This document shows positions 25,017 through 34,188 of a DNA stretch of 64,000 nucleotides, piece after piece. The stretch lies in contig CM043945.1 of assembly GCA_014529385.2 (NCBI GenBank), forward strand, positions 97,442,612 through 97,506,611, written 5' to 3'. The position numbers were made by a program, and so were the translations under genes. This DNA comes from Adiantum capillus-veneris (taxonomy: Eukaryota; Streptophyta; Polypodiopsida; Polypodiales; Pteridaceae). The first letter of the stretch is position 1. Each line of letters begins with the position of its first letter. The notes under the pieces were generated by a model. It was not told the DNA's origin. It ran no database searches and was given only the letters and a program-made list of their open reading frames with translations.

Positions 25017-25480
25017 ATGAAACAATTTCTTTCCAGTGATGCTATAAAGTGCTCACTGAATGGCGAAGCTTGAAGCTACTCCCCAAGGATTCTATCCACA
25101 AGTATGTGGACAAGTTTTGGGATTTACATCTCAAAGCTACAGTCTTCCAAAAGATAGACTTTGCCAAGCAAAAGCAACAATTTTGTGCGGGACTACTTGA
25201 AGAAATGGTAGAGTATGTCAACTCTCAAAGGCCAAGGACCATTACCAAAGTAATTCACCACACTATGTTTGCATTGCACATCAATTTCCAACAAGGAACT
25301 AAAAGGAATGCTGAGCCCATGGAAAACAAAGAAGAAAATGAATCAAGAGGGAAGAACAATGCTCAAAACTCTTCCCAAGGTAACTCCAACAACAACAAAG
25401 ACAACAAGACCAAGGAGAAAGGAGTTCACAAAGGTAAAAATAAAATCTCTCTTGAAGAGCTAGAGGCTTTTTGCAAGGAC
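25017..25480 (+). pseudogene. G0 inverted segment, gag core (left half)
   Basis: Plus-strand gag core from the KQFL region through LTEWRSLKLLPKDSIHKYVD and RPRTITKVIHHTM to ISLEELEAFCKD. It stops exactly at the G4 insertion and continues at 45034 with DHKCFKCGEQG, the zinc knuckle. The two halves were one gag before G4 inserted. Confidence 0.9.
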
Positions 25481-25997
25481 TGTAATGGAATTTGCCTATT
25501 CAATTTGAGAGTAGCGGAATTTAATGAGAGTACTTTCTAGAAATGATTTTGTGAGCATAGCGGGTTGACATAATTGAAGATAGCAACATAATCATAGCAA
25601 TTAGTTAACTTGGCATAGACAATACTTTTGCAAGAGAGAGAATTTAGAGAACATGACAACAGTTGAGGACCGGATTTATGTGGAGCCGGTCCCCCCTCCA
25701 ATAGGCATTTGTATTATGATTTCTCCCATAAAGAGAGACTTGTTACAATACATTCTTTGTGTTCCTTGTGACCTAGGTGAAGAAATGAAGATGGAAAGCT
25801 TCATGCATCACCATCATAGCATAACCTAAACTTGAAGAAAGCTTTAACTATACCAAGCCTCAGTCCGAAGACCTCAAACACCTTCGAAGGTGGAGAGAGC
25901 TAGCAGGGAATGAGGGTAGGGAAGAGGAAGAAGAAACATTTCATACGAGAAAGAGCTAGTTCCTCACTTATCATAACTCTTGTGCTAGCATACATAA

Positions 25998-26056
25998 TGT
26001 TGGTGCAATTGGAGCTATGTAACCATGGCGGTGCAGGGAAGAAGATCCAGCAGAAG

Positions 26057-26133
<77 letters not shown>

Positions 26134-26291
26134 CGACACAGGAAAAACACACACTATGATTGAATTTCTTAAAGTGTAAAAACCTTACAAGTATAAAAAT
26201 AGCCAAAACTTTCCATGCAAGACTTGAGCTCTAAGTGAAGCTAACCTGCATGCTATAGGGGACAATGCCCACGGGCTTGACATATCTAACA
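25998..26291 (-). repeat. 3' LTR of gag-only copia element
   Basis: 294-bp LTR, TGTTGGTGCAATTGG start and CATATCTAACA end, containing a (GA)n run at 26059-26130. It is almost the same as the copy at 28206-28505. Confidence 0.94.
26059..26130. repeat. (GA)36 microsatellite in LTR
   Basis: Pure GA run inside the left LTR. The partner LTR has the run at the same place, so it was carried by the transposed copy. Confidence 0.97.
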
Positions 26292-26337
26292 ATCCCCCCC
26301 TCAAGCCCGAACTAGGACAAGCAACTCATGATACCTC

Positions 26338-26532
26338 GAGTTTTTGGTATACTCGTCAACCATGAGTTTTAGGTTTTCTCACAACCAAGGATTTTTGGTT
26401 TATCCATAACCTGGTGCTAGGTCAGTAACCCCCCCTTGAACAGATAGGGTGTAGGTCAAAAAAATTAGCTACCAAAAGTGGAGTTTTTGGTTCACTGCCA
26501 AACCTTGGGTTTAAGGTGTACCCAGTAACCTC
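26338..26532. repeat. 26-bp repeats between gag stop and 3' LTR
   Basis: Units begin near 26338, 26364, 26389, 26481 and 26507, each approximating GAGTTTTTGGTTTACTC followed by AACC. The repeating distance is 25-27 bp. They lie in the noncoding end of the gag-only element. Function unknown. Confidence 0.8.
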
Positions 26533-26659
26533 ATGAGGAGCGGACAAAATGGTACTTGAGAACAAAAAACTGATAAATTGGGAGGTCTTACCACTTATGG
26601 GTGGCAGTGTCTATAGCCCGTACAATTTATTTTGACTAAATAACATGAAAAGAGTTGAT

Positions 26660-27559
26660 CTAATAAATTTCCTCATCAACGGAATATATTGGAGATTCAG
26701 TGTCTCCCTCAACCACATGAATTTGAGTTTTACCCTTTTGAAAGCACTTATTTGATGGATGATTTGTTTTACCACAGTGAACACAAGGATTCTTCTTGAA
26801 ACAGTCTTTCGTCTGATGATTGTTGCGCCCACAAATGGCACAAGTTCTGGTTCCATTGAATGGTCGAGATGAAGCTGCTGTAGCAGCACATTTAGTGACT
26901 GTATATGCATTGGAAGTATCAGAAGAACTGGTGGGTGACACGGCATTCGAGACTGTATATGCCCTGGGAATAATAGTAGAATTGGTACTAGGTACCCTGC
27001 GTTCTTCTTCCTGCAATGAATTGATGATACCATCCAAGGAGGGCAACGAATCTTTCTCTTTTAAAACAGTAACAATTTGATGAAATTTGTCAGTCAAAAT
27101 TTTTAACAAAATGGCTATGAGATCTTCTTCTGGTACTGAAGCTTCGACATAAACAAGTTGAGTTCTAATACTCTTCAGTCTATTGGCTAAAGCTGCAATA
27201 TTTTCATCTTCACGCATGCGGATGGAATATAATTCCATTTTTAAACTCATTTTTGAATACTTAGCTTTGGCACCGAAAAGCTTCTCTAACTCTATCCAAG
27301 CAGCACTTGAAGAATCGACATCATCCAAGTAATGAATAAAATCATCTTCTAAGGAGGTTAGGATAATACCAAAAGCTTGTTCATCTTTCCTCTATAGCTC
27401 AGCAGATAGTGCCCTTGTAACTGCAGCGGATGTGCCGGACTCATCGGCTGCGAGAGGCTTGACCACATTCCAAAGATTTTTCCGCATCAGATAACCTTTG
27501 ACTTTAATTTGCCAGGTATGGAAACCAGATCCGTTGAATTTATCCACCTTCGAAGCCAT
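26660..27559 (-). pseudogene. Ty1/copia gag with one in-frame stop
   Basis: Minus-strand gag starting at ATG 27559 (MASKVDKFNGSGFHTWQIKV) and ending at 26660. It has the usual copia gag core (AWIELEKLFGAKAKYSKMSL, LANRLKSIRTQLV, DEDLIA-like segment, SLPSLDGIINSLQEEERR) and two zinc-knuckle motifs near the C-terminus: CAICGRNNHQTKDC and CVHCGKTNHPSNKC. A single TAG at 27392-27394 interrupts it where the family has a Trp before RKDEQAFG. Apart from that stop the frame is open for about 299 codons. The protein would form virus-like particles and bind RNA; the enzymes must come from elsewhere. Confidence 0.9.
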
Positions 27560-27689
27560 ATTTGAAGCTTTATAGCTTTTGATTTGACGTCGTTTGAATT
27601 GTGCTCCGAGTCAGGGGTTTGTTCGATATTGAATTGCAGAGCCGAACAAGAATCCCTTTATGTGTGAAAAACACTAACAAGGGACCATG

Positions 27690-28182
27690 TGGCTAGCAGC
27701 CTTTTGATATGCTCGCAAAACTGCCAAAAAATTTGACCAAAACTATGTTGGATTGCAATACAAACTGCCAAATGATAGTAGCATTTTGAAATGCATTCTC
27801 GGTGGCTCAATGATTTGCAGCAGCATTTTGATATGCAAGTAAAAGAGAGATCGCATCTACTACAGTTGGATAGACAGCATCTCAATATGCTTGCAAAACT
27901 GTCCAAAAGCCTTCAATGCCTTTTGATATGCTGTCGTTTGTTGCATGATAGGGATGACAGCGTTTTGAGAGGCTTTACAAAGCTGCCTGTTAAAAATGAT
28001 CAATCTACAGCGTTTTGAAGTGCTGATGCTCACCGCCTTCCTGGAGCACCTAGGACTGCAGCGTCTTGAGAGGTGAGGCCGTCCTTGTCTGCCTGGGAAG
28101 AACCGCATGCAACACTTCAATAAAGCCCCTTTTGATATGCACGCATGGGAGCCCGCCTGAGAGCAGCGTCTTGAGATGCTAC
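27690..28182. repeat. Ten degenerate copies of a GCAGC-TTTTGATATGC motif in the leader
   Basis: Copies start near 27696, 27779, 27820, 27874, 27916, 27956, 28006, 28058, 28126 and 28161, spaced 35-83 bp apart. The common text is (G/A)CAGC(G/A)TTTTGA(T/G)ATGC, often followed by CTTGCAAAACTGCC. On the transcript strand this reads GCATATCAAAA.GCTGC. It occupies nearly the whole leader between primer site and gag. Confidence 0.8.
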
Positions 28183-28192
28183 ACGCCTGTGG

Positions 28193-28203
28193 CTCTGATA
28201 CCA
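28193..28203 (-). other. Primer binding site of gag-only copia element
   Basis: CTCTGATACCA is the complement of TGGTATCAGAG, matching the 3' end of initiator-Met tRNA. It lies two bases from the 5' LTR that starts at 28206. Confidence 0.93.
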
Positions 28204-28205
28204 GT

Positions 28206-28265
28206 TGTTGGTGCAATTGGAGCTATGTAACCATGGCAGTGCAGGGAAGAAGATCCAGCAGAAGG

Positions 28266-28347
<82 letters not shown>

Positions 28348-28505
28348 CGACACAGGAAAAACTCACGCTATGATTGAATTTCTTTAAGTGTAAAAACCTT
28401 ACAAGTATAAAAATAGCCAAAACTTTCCATGTAAGACTTGAGCTCTAAGTGAAGCTAACCCGCATGCTATAGGGGACAATGCCCACGGGCTTGACATATC
28501 TAACA
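28206..28505 (-). repeat. 5' LTR of gag-only copia element
   Basis: 300-bp LTR, near-identical to 25998-26291 with a slightly longer GA run (28268-28344). It is followed by the target duplication CATAA at 28506-28510. Confidence 0.94.
28268..28344. repeat. (GA)n microsatellite in LTR
   Basis: About 38 GA units, at the same LTR position as 26059-26130. Confidence 0.97.
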
Positions 28506-29156
28506 CATAATAGCATAGTAATGAAGAAGAAATAGATGGCAAGCTCAAGCGTTGAAGCATGGCTCTTGGATGGATTTGCACTCCATAGCCAAGAGTGTTG
28601 GTGTAGGCTCTCAACCTCTACTTGCCTGGAGAAAGAGAGGGAGCTCTTGCACTTTGCATAGTACACAATGAGAGTGTTTGTGAGTGTGTGTGGGTGAGTA
28701 TACCCCCTAAGCACCCCCCTAGATTTCTTGGGTCGACCCCCTCTTGTAGCTCATGCTTGAAGCTCATTGGACCCCTCCAGGCCTAGCCAATCACAAGCAG
28801 AAGCCATTACAAGCAACAGGGATAGCCTTGGGACAAGTGTCCCCCTTTCCCCTTTGAGAGAGAGGACTTGATAAATGCAAAATCAATTAATTAAATATCC
28901 TTTATTATCATTGGACCCCTTGGGTGGCCAACCAATAGGTTTCAGGCACACCATGAGGGCAACATGAGGAGGAACTTGACAAGTGTCCTTACTGCCTCTT
29001 CAAGCTGGGGCTTCCCTTGTGTGTGTGTGTGTGTGTGTGTGTGTTATCTCTCATCCCCCCCCCTTGTAGGATCGACCCCCTCCTTGTAGGGATCCTTTTG
29101 ACTTTGGATGAGCAAGCCCCTTAGTCATCAAGCATGACTAAGCACTTGAAGTAGGG

Positions 29157-29345
29157 GGTGTTCCCACAAGCATCTCAGGCAAGCTTCTCAAGGCACCTCA
29201 AGCACCTTAATCATGCACCAAGTCAAGCACCTCAAGCATGGAGCCAGTCAAGCACCTCAAGCATCATAATCAAGCACCTCAAGCATGACAAGCACCTCAA
29301 GCAGGACAAGCACCTCAAGCACGACAAGCACCTTGAGTTTGGGCC
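29157..29345. repeat. AAGCACCTCAAGCA minisatellite in G4 LTRs
   Basis: Short units of 15-25 bp built on AAGCACCTCAAGCA(TGAC), with roughly ten units here and fewer in the other G4 LTR at 44573-44745. The difference is an expansion or contraction after G4 inserted. Confidence 0.88.
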
Positions 29346-29635
29346 GGGTTCCCACCTCAAGCTCAGCCCTAGCTTACCTAAGGTCAAAGGACTTTTACAC
29401 ACATTATTGGAGGTCTTCAATGAAGCTAACCCTAAGGTCTTATGCTCCATTGGTTAGCCTTGCTCTTGATAGACCATCTCCCATTTGGCCCCCTTTACTA
29501 TTGGCCGCGTGTTGAGATAGATCTATAAGCACATATCTATATCTTAACACTTGTTCCCGTTTATTCTCCCATATTAAGTGATCAATTTAATATGAGAAAA
29601 TCATTTGGGTTGGTTAGATATTAGATTTTATGACA

Positions 29636-29995
29636 TTACCTCTCTCTTGAAATCATAGTCGTCCTCGACTATGAGGTAGAAGAGATAAAGCCTTAGTCAT
29701 TAGTCAATCGTACTTAGCGGGTAGAGGATCCCTTTTTTACCCTACGACATCTTTCCAAGATGGATGACTAATCCATTTGGTGCTTGGGAGACATAGCTTC
29801 CGCAAGCATGTCTGCTCTTTAGTCCATTTCATTCTCCCAAAGTAGAGTGACAAATTCGACTTGGTGTTTGAGAGACGTCGTCATCACAAACATGATTCTA
29901 AGCATGCATACTAGTTAAATTTGTGCACAATTAAAAAGAGGACTAGTCTTATAAGACAAAAACATGATTCATTTAAAAGAAATTTTTACATTTGC
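29636..29995 (-). other. G4 3' UTR and polypurine tract
   Basis: Corresponds to 56644-57000 in the intact element. The polypurine-tract complement is at 29636-29649. The conserved palindrome GTCTTATAAGAC lies at 29946-29957 with TTGTGCACAA just to its left. The stop codon complement TTA is at 29996-29998, and the last pol codons run to the PalE insertion at 30029. Confidence 0.85.
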
Positions 29996-30028
29996 TTACT
30001 CTAATGTAGCATTGTAAGCATTGACAAG

Positions 30029-31094
30029 TGTTGAAAGGTCAACCTTTCAACAACGCTTCCACAAAGATTCCATAAATATTCCTCAAAGATTCTCTAAAGA
30101 TTCCAAATAAAGATGCTGATGAAGTGATGAAGACGAAGATGGATGATGTAATGTGAAGATACAAGCTCATGGACATCATCGAATATCCCGTTATTATTAT
30201 TTTGAGCCATTACGGCCACTTTTGTAAGGTTTACGGGAACTTCATATTTTAAGTCAGCAATTGTATTGAGGCCACAGATGCTTGTTGGATGAGCAAAGCC
30301 AGCTCACGGTGTTGTAATTAAGTTCTATAGAAGCCTAGGGACAAATAAGGTCATTTTGGTCGGACATTAGGTTTTCTAAGGCTTAGTATATAAGCCAAAA
30401 CCTAAAGCTTTTGTAAAGGGACTTCTAATAAATCTGATCTTCTGTGTCGTTGTGAGACTGTGAGAGAGTGACAGAGTGTGTATGTGTGCTACAGGAGCTA
30501 CGGTGGTCGGAATCACAAATGGAGAGCACCAGTGAGTTGCCCACGAGGGGAGCTATGCGTTGATGCTTACATCACACACGTTCGTCTGTGTTTTGGCAAA
30601 TTCACCCGTGAGCTACGTTTGGAGTTTTGGTGAGTAACTGTTGTCCGTTTTTGCATTTCAGTATATCCACGCGATCAGAGCGAGTAGAGCTACGCATTAG
30701 GCACTTTAGTTTTCGGAAACGTCGACCTGCAAAAACCGGCCAGACATCCTACGCGTTTCTGCACGGAGGGTATTGAGTAGGTTTTTTTGGTCACGGATCT
30801 TAGGGAGAGTGGCCTATTGGTGTTGATAGGATATCCCTCAAGTTTCGTAACGTTTCGAGAACGTCTAATGGGCTTTTGGCTTGCGGTAGCATCATAGGAG
30901 ACTCTCACATTCACAGAACCGATGGCATGTAGAGTTGATATCTCTGTAGGAAGTAGTCATTAGTCGGTCGAGTAGAGGTTGACACCCTTTGCTTGCTTCC
31001 ACACGCCTGCGGGTCGAGCTTCGTCCTCAGTTGACATTATATGTTAGGTGAGTTCTCGCTATGCTGACGTCCGTCGCGGCGTATCGGTCCAACA
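30029..31094 (+). repeat. PalE 5' LTR
   Basis: 1066 bp. The first 24 bases form a hairpin: TGTTGAAAGG, a TCAA loop, and the exact complement CCTTTCAACA. It contains a TATA box at 30387-30394, an AATAAA at 30427-30432 and half of the interior palindrome (AGACATCCTACGCG near 30746). Differences from the other LTR are mostly C/T and G/A changes, many at CG sites, as expected for methylated DNA. Confidence 0.95.
30387..30394 (+). promoter_or_regulatory. TATA box in PalE LTR
   Basis: TATATAAG, conserved in the 3' LTR at 39811-39818. The AATAAA about 40 bp downstream would fall near the start of the R region. Transcription would start at roughly 30415-30425, which is an inference. Confidence 0.7.
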
Positions 31095-31095
31095 T

Positions 31096-31113
31096 TGGCG
31101 CCGCTGTCGGGGA
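31096..31113 (+). other. PalE primer binding site, Asp-tRNA type
   Basis: TGGCGCCGCTGTCGGGGA, one base after the LTR. It is close to TGGCGCCGTTGCCGGGG, the complement of the 3' end of plant Asp tRNA, used by many Tat/Athila gypsy elements. Confidence 0.88.
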
Positions 31114-34100
31114 CGAGAGCCCTAAGTAGGTGAGTGAGACTAGTCCTTGAGGATAGAGGTCCCTCTGGCTTGCGAGAGTACTATTTTACATTTAGATAGG
31201 ATCAGAGGGTGGTGGACTCTCTAGGTCTTAGGAGGAGTCTAGGGAGCGTGTGTCTGGCCTGGATCTTTTATCTTAGGTAGTATTAAGTAGTAGTAGGTTG
31301 TGGTGTAGAGAGTAGGAGTTGGAGTGGTAGATGTGGTGGTAGGTTGACTTGAGAGTCCTTGTGAGGCTAGGAAGCAACCAAGACATCAAAATCACCATCT
31401 CACATCGATTAGTAGGAGTAGGGTAAGTAGGATATCTTGATTGTTGATCTAGAGTACTTTATGCATGTCTTATTTGCTGTTAGGCTCATCAGAGAAGTGG
31501 AAAACACTAAGTAGGAAAGACTGTAAGTTGTGTTTGGAAGCTGATTTGAAGTCCAAAAGTTTCTGTGATTATTGCTGAGAGCTCTAGAGAGCATAGAGAA
31601 TACTACTGCCAGAAAAAAATTGCATTTTAAGACAGTAGACATCCTACGCGTAGGATGTCTCCAGGGCACTTTTGACAGGGAATTTGGGAAAATTGAGGTT
31701 ACCAGTGTGTTCAGAAGGGGGGGTTTACCCTAAGTTTACATTGAAACTAAAGTTTTGACCAACTCTTGACACCCAAAAGACCAAAGACGGAGTGTCAAAA
31801 ACGCGAAAACAAGAAACTTAAGATTCTGAGCACAATTTTGCATAAAAACTGGTAGGAAGGCTTGAAAAGTAGTGCTCAAGACTTGGGGAGGCCTGTGGAT
31901 GAATTCTGCCACAAATTTCATCAGTAGACATCCTACGCGTAGGATGTCTAGAGAGTGATTCTGGAAGCAAAAATGAAGTTTTGGCATCATACCCATATTC
32001 TGCATGTTGTGTTGGACACACACACCAAAGATCATGTCATTTGGACATATAGACTGAGAGTTAAGGGGATGTTACTCTTTCATAGAAATATTTTCCCAAA
32101 ATTGGTGATTTTGAGCAATTTGGACATCCAAAATTTGTTGTGATCACATATTCTTGTTATATGCATCAAGAAGCACCTTGGGTAGAAACAGAAGTCCATT
32201 CTGAGAAAAAAAAGACATCCTACGCTTAGGATGTCTACAGGGTGATCTGGTGGAAATTTTGAAATTCTGAGTTGACCAGTGTGTTCAGAAGGTAGGTTTT
32301 ACCCTATTTTCACCTGGAAGGGGGAAATTAACCATATCTTGACAGGATAAGGCCAGATAGACTGAAATTGCCAGACATCCTACCCAAATTGTGCCAAGGC
32401 ATTATTCCAAGACCAAAACCATAGGATGGCTGCAGGAGCATGATCTGCATGATATATTGAGTGACTGAGAGAGTTTTCATCTCATTTGGGGAAGAAAAGG
32501 GGGTCCTAAGCAGACTTTAGCACTTTTGACTGAAAAAGACTAGAACAACTAAAATTGGGATCTTTTGAAATCCAAACCAAAATCTGAGCATAGCATTGGG
32601 TTGCTGACATCAAGGGGAAGCATTGGGTCAAGTCTGGGGTCAAACAGGCCAAAAAGACATCCTACACGTAGGATGTCATATGTGTGATTTTGCACTCCAA
32701 ACTCAATTTTGAGCATACCTCTGTGATCAACACCTCAAGGAGAGTCTGTGGTTCAAGTTTGGACAAATTCTGAGCAGTTAGACATCCTACGCGTAGGATG
32801 TCTAAGGCATGATTTAGAGGCCAAATTCAAACTGTGGACATAGCAGGGTGTTGTATAGCCTTAGGCAAGCCTCCTAGTCAAATTTGGTCCAATTTGGAGT
32901 TGATTTGACTTAGGAATTCATCAGATTAGACATCAGGCTTCTGGAGCAGATTCTTGATCATTTGACCAACCTATAGGTGTCAGAATCAAAAACTAAAAAT
33001 AGTTGTGAGATCAGCACATCAAGGGGACGCTAGAGTGCAAGTTTGGACAAAATTTGAGCAGTTAGACATCCTACGCGTAGGATGTCTTCAGCTTGATTTA
33101 GGACTCCAAACCAACCTATGAGCACACCACTGTGATCAGCACATCAAGGAGAAGCTAGGGTGAAAAATTCAAGTCATTCTGAGAAAAAATACATCCTACG
33201 CGTAGGATGTCTCAAGGCCATTCTTAGGTCCAAATGAAATTATGAGCATACCATTGTGTTGCTGGACTTAAGGGGAGTCTCTGGACCAAATTTTGTTAAA
33301 TTCTGAGCATATAGACATCCTACGTGTAGGATGTCTCCAGGCCAGTTTTAGGGTCCAACTAAAATTTTGACCATACAAAAGTGTTCACAGTGTCACAAAG
33401 ATCCCAAATCTTCTTCCATTCTAAACTGCATTTCACTGTTTTGGCCATAACTTTCACAAACGGTATCGGATTGGAAAAGTTTTTATATCAAAATGTAGCT
33501 TGAGAGCAACTCTACAGATCTTAGAGCAGAACTTGAACTAAATGCATGCCGACGGCAACCATTTAGTTCAACTTTGAAAAAAACGTCGTTTAAGGCCTCA
33601 AAATGCATCGGAAGTCAGGGGTGTCTAAAACCGACAGTTCGAAAGAATTGTGAGGAAACGGTCACGGTTTTGAAGACTGCTAAGTTAGCAGATTGAAATT
33701 ATCTTTTGGGAAAACCATTGGTCACCCGCTGGAAGGTGCTCAAGGAACAAGTGTGGCCGTTAAAGGTACATCAAGGATTTATGCATTCATTGTGAAAAAG
33801 TTTTCCACCTTAATAGAATTTTGTAGATTGTGTGCTAAAGTTAACACAGGTTAGCTCGACTCAAGAATCGCTACAAAGGGAGCAGTCGTTGCAGTATAAT
33901 GGTAAGTTGCATAACTTATCACAGTGCTTCCACTAGATCGAGGCCTGCTAAAAAGCTCTAGGAAAAGCAAGCAACCAGACAAGACAGTATCAGCCTTGGC
34001 AAGCAAGGGAGCTAAGAAGTTCAAGCAAAGCCCAATTCAAAAAAACTCAGAGATTAAGGCATCCACAAAAGCTGAGGACCTCAAGCGAAAAAGACCGACA

Positions 34101-34188
34101 CAAGGGTGCTAATAGTTTTTATTAGCATTAAGGCAAGCAATTAGAGCTATCACTGAACAAGTACAACAAGGGAGTCAAGACGAAAGCA
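31114..34188 (+). other. PalE leader
   Basis: 3.1 kb of noncoding DNA between primer site and first open frame. It carries the palindrome array (31637-33336) embedded in diverged repeats with shared phrases such as GACAAATTCTGAGCA before and TCCAAACTCAATTTTGAGCA after the palindromes. A 62-codon Lys/Ser-rich open frame without a clear ATG is at 33924-34112. A GGTAAGT splice-donor-like site is at 33901-33907. I see no other gene. Confidence 0.75.
31637..33336. repeat. Array of 24-bp palindromes centred on ACGCGT
   Basis: Each palindrome is the 12-mer AGACATCCTACG followed by its exact reverse complement. Perfect copies are at 31637-31660, 31926-31949, 32780-32803 and 33064-33087. Copies with one or two changes are at 32213-32236, 32655-32678, 33189-33212 and 33313-33336. 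Half-sites are near 32373 and 32932. Start-to-start distances are 289, 287, 442, 125, 284, 125 and 124 bp, so the array was built from units of about 125 and about 290 bp. Palindromes are better preserved than the DNA between them. Confidence 0.95.

Larger units (their letters stand above)
25998..28505 (-). mobile_element. Gag-only nonautonomous Ty1/copia element (TR-GAG-like)
   Basis: A 2.5 kb element with LTRs of 294 bp (25998-26291) and 300 bp (28206-28505), both TGTTGG...TAACA, and the 5-bp target duplication CATAA on both sides (25993-25997, 28506-28510). On the minus strand it has a primer site for initiator-Met tRNA (28193-28203), a leader of about 640 bp, one gag gene and a G-rich polypurine tract (complement of CCCCCCC at 26294-26300) before the 3' LTR. 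No protease, integrase or RT is present. Gag-only elements of this type are known from plants as TR-GAG. It sits in the G4 3' LTR and is younger than G4. Confidence 0.93.
25481..29635 (-). repeat. G4 3' LTR, split by the gag-only copia element
   Basis: Matches 43418-45033 closely over 25481-25997 and 28506-29635, starting TGTAATGG and ending TGACA. It is followed by the polypurine-tract complement TTACCTCTCTCTTG. It carries ATTGG/CCAAT pairs at 28766/28787 and 28910/28932. Confidence 0.92.

Noticed and set aside
26015-26206. SL/RE-repeat open frames at the GA runs
   Set aside because: Dinucleotide repeats remain open in all frames; no gene.
29158-29457. Open frames with HLKHDKHLK repeats
   Set aside because: Encoded by the LTR minisatellite and open by virtue of its short period.
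30690-30914. Minus-strand 74-codon open frame in the PalE LTRs (also at 40113-40337)
   Set aside because: It is present in both LTRs because the LTRs are copies, lies antisense to the LTR transcript, and has no domain or start context to support it.
31637-33336. Regularly spaced palindromic repeats resembling a CRISPR array
   Set aside because: Spacing varies from 124 to 442 bp, the spacers are themselves related repeats, no cas genes are present, and the array lies between a primer site and a gag-like gene of a plant LTR element.
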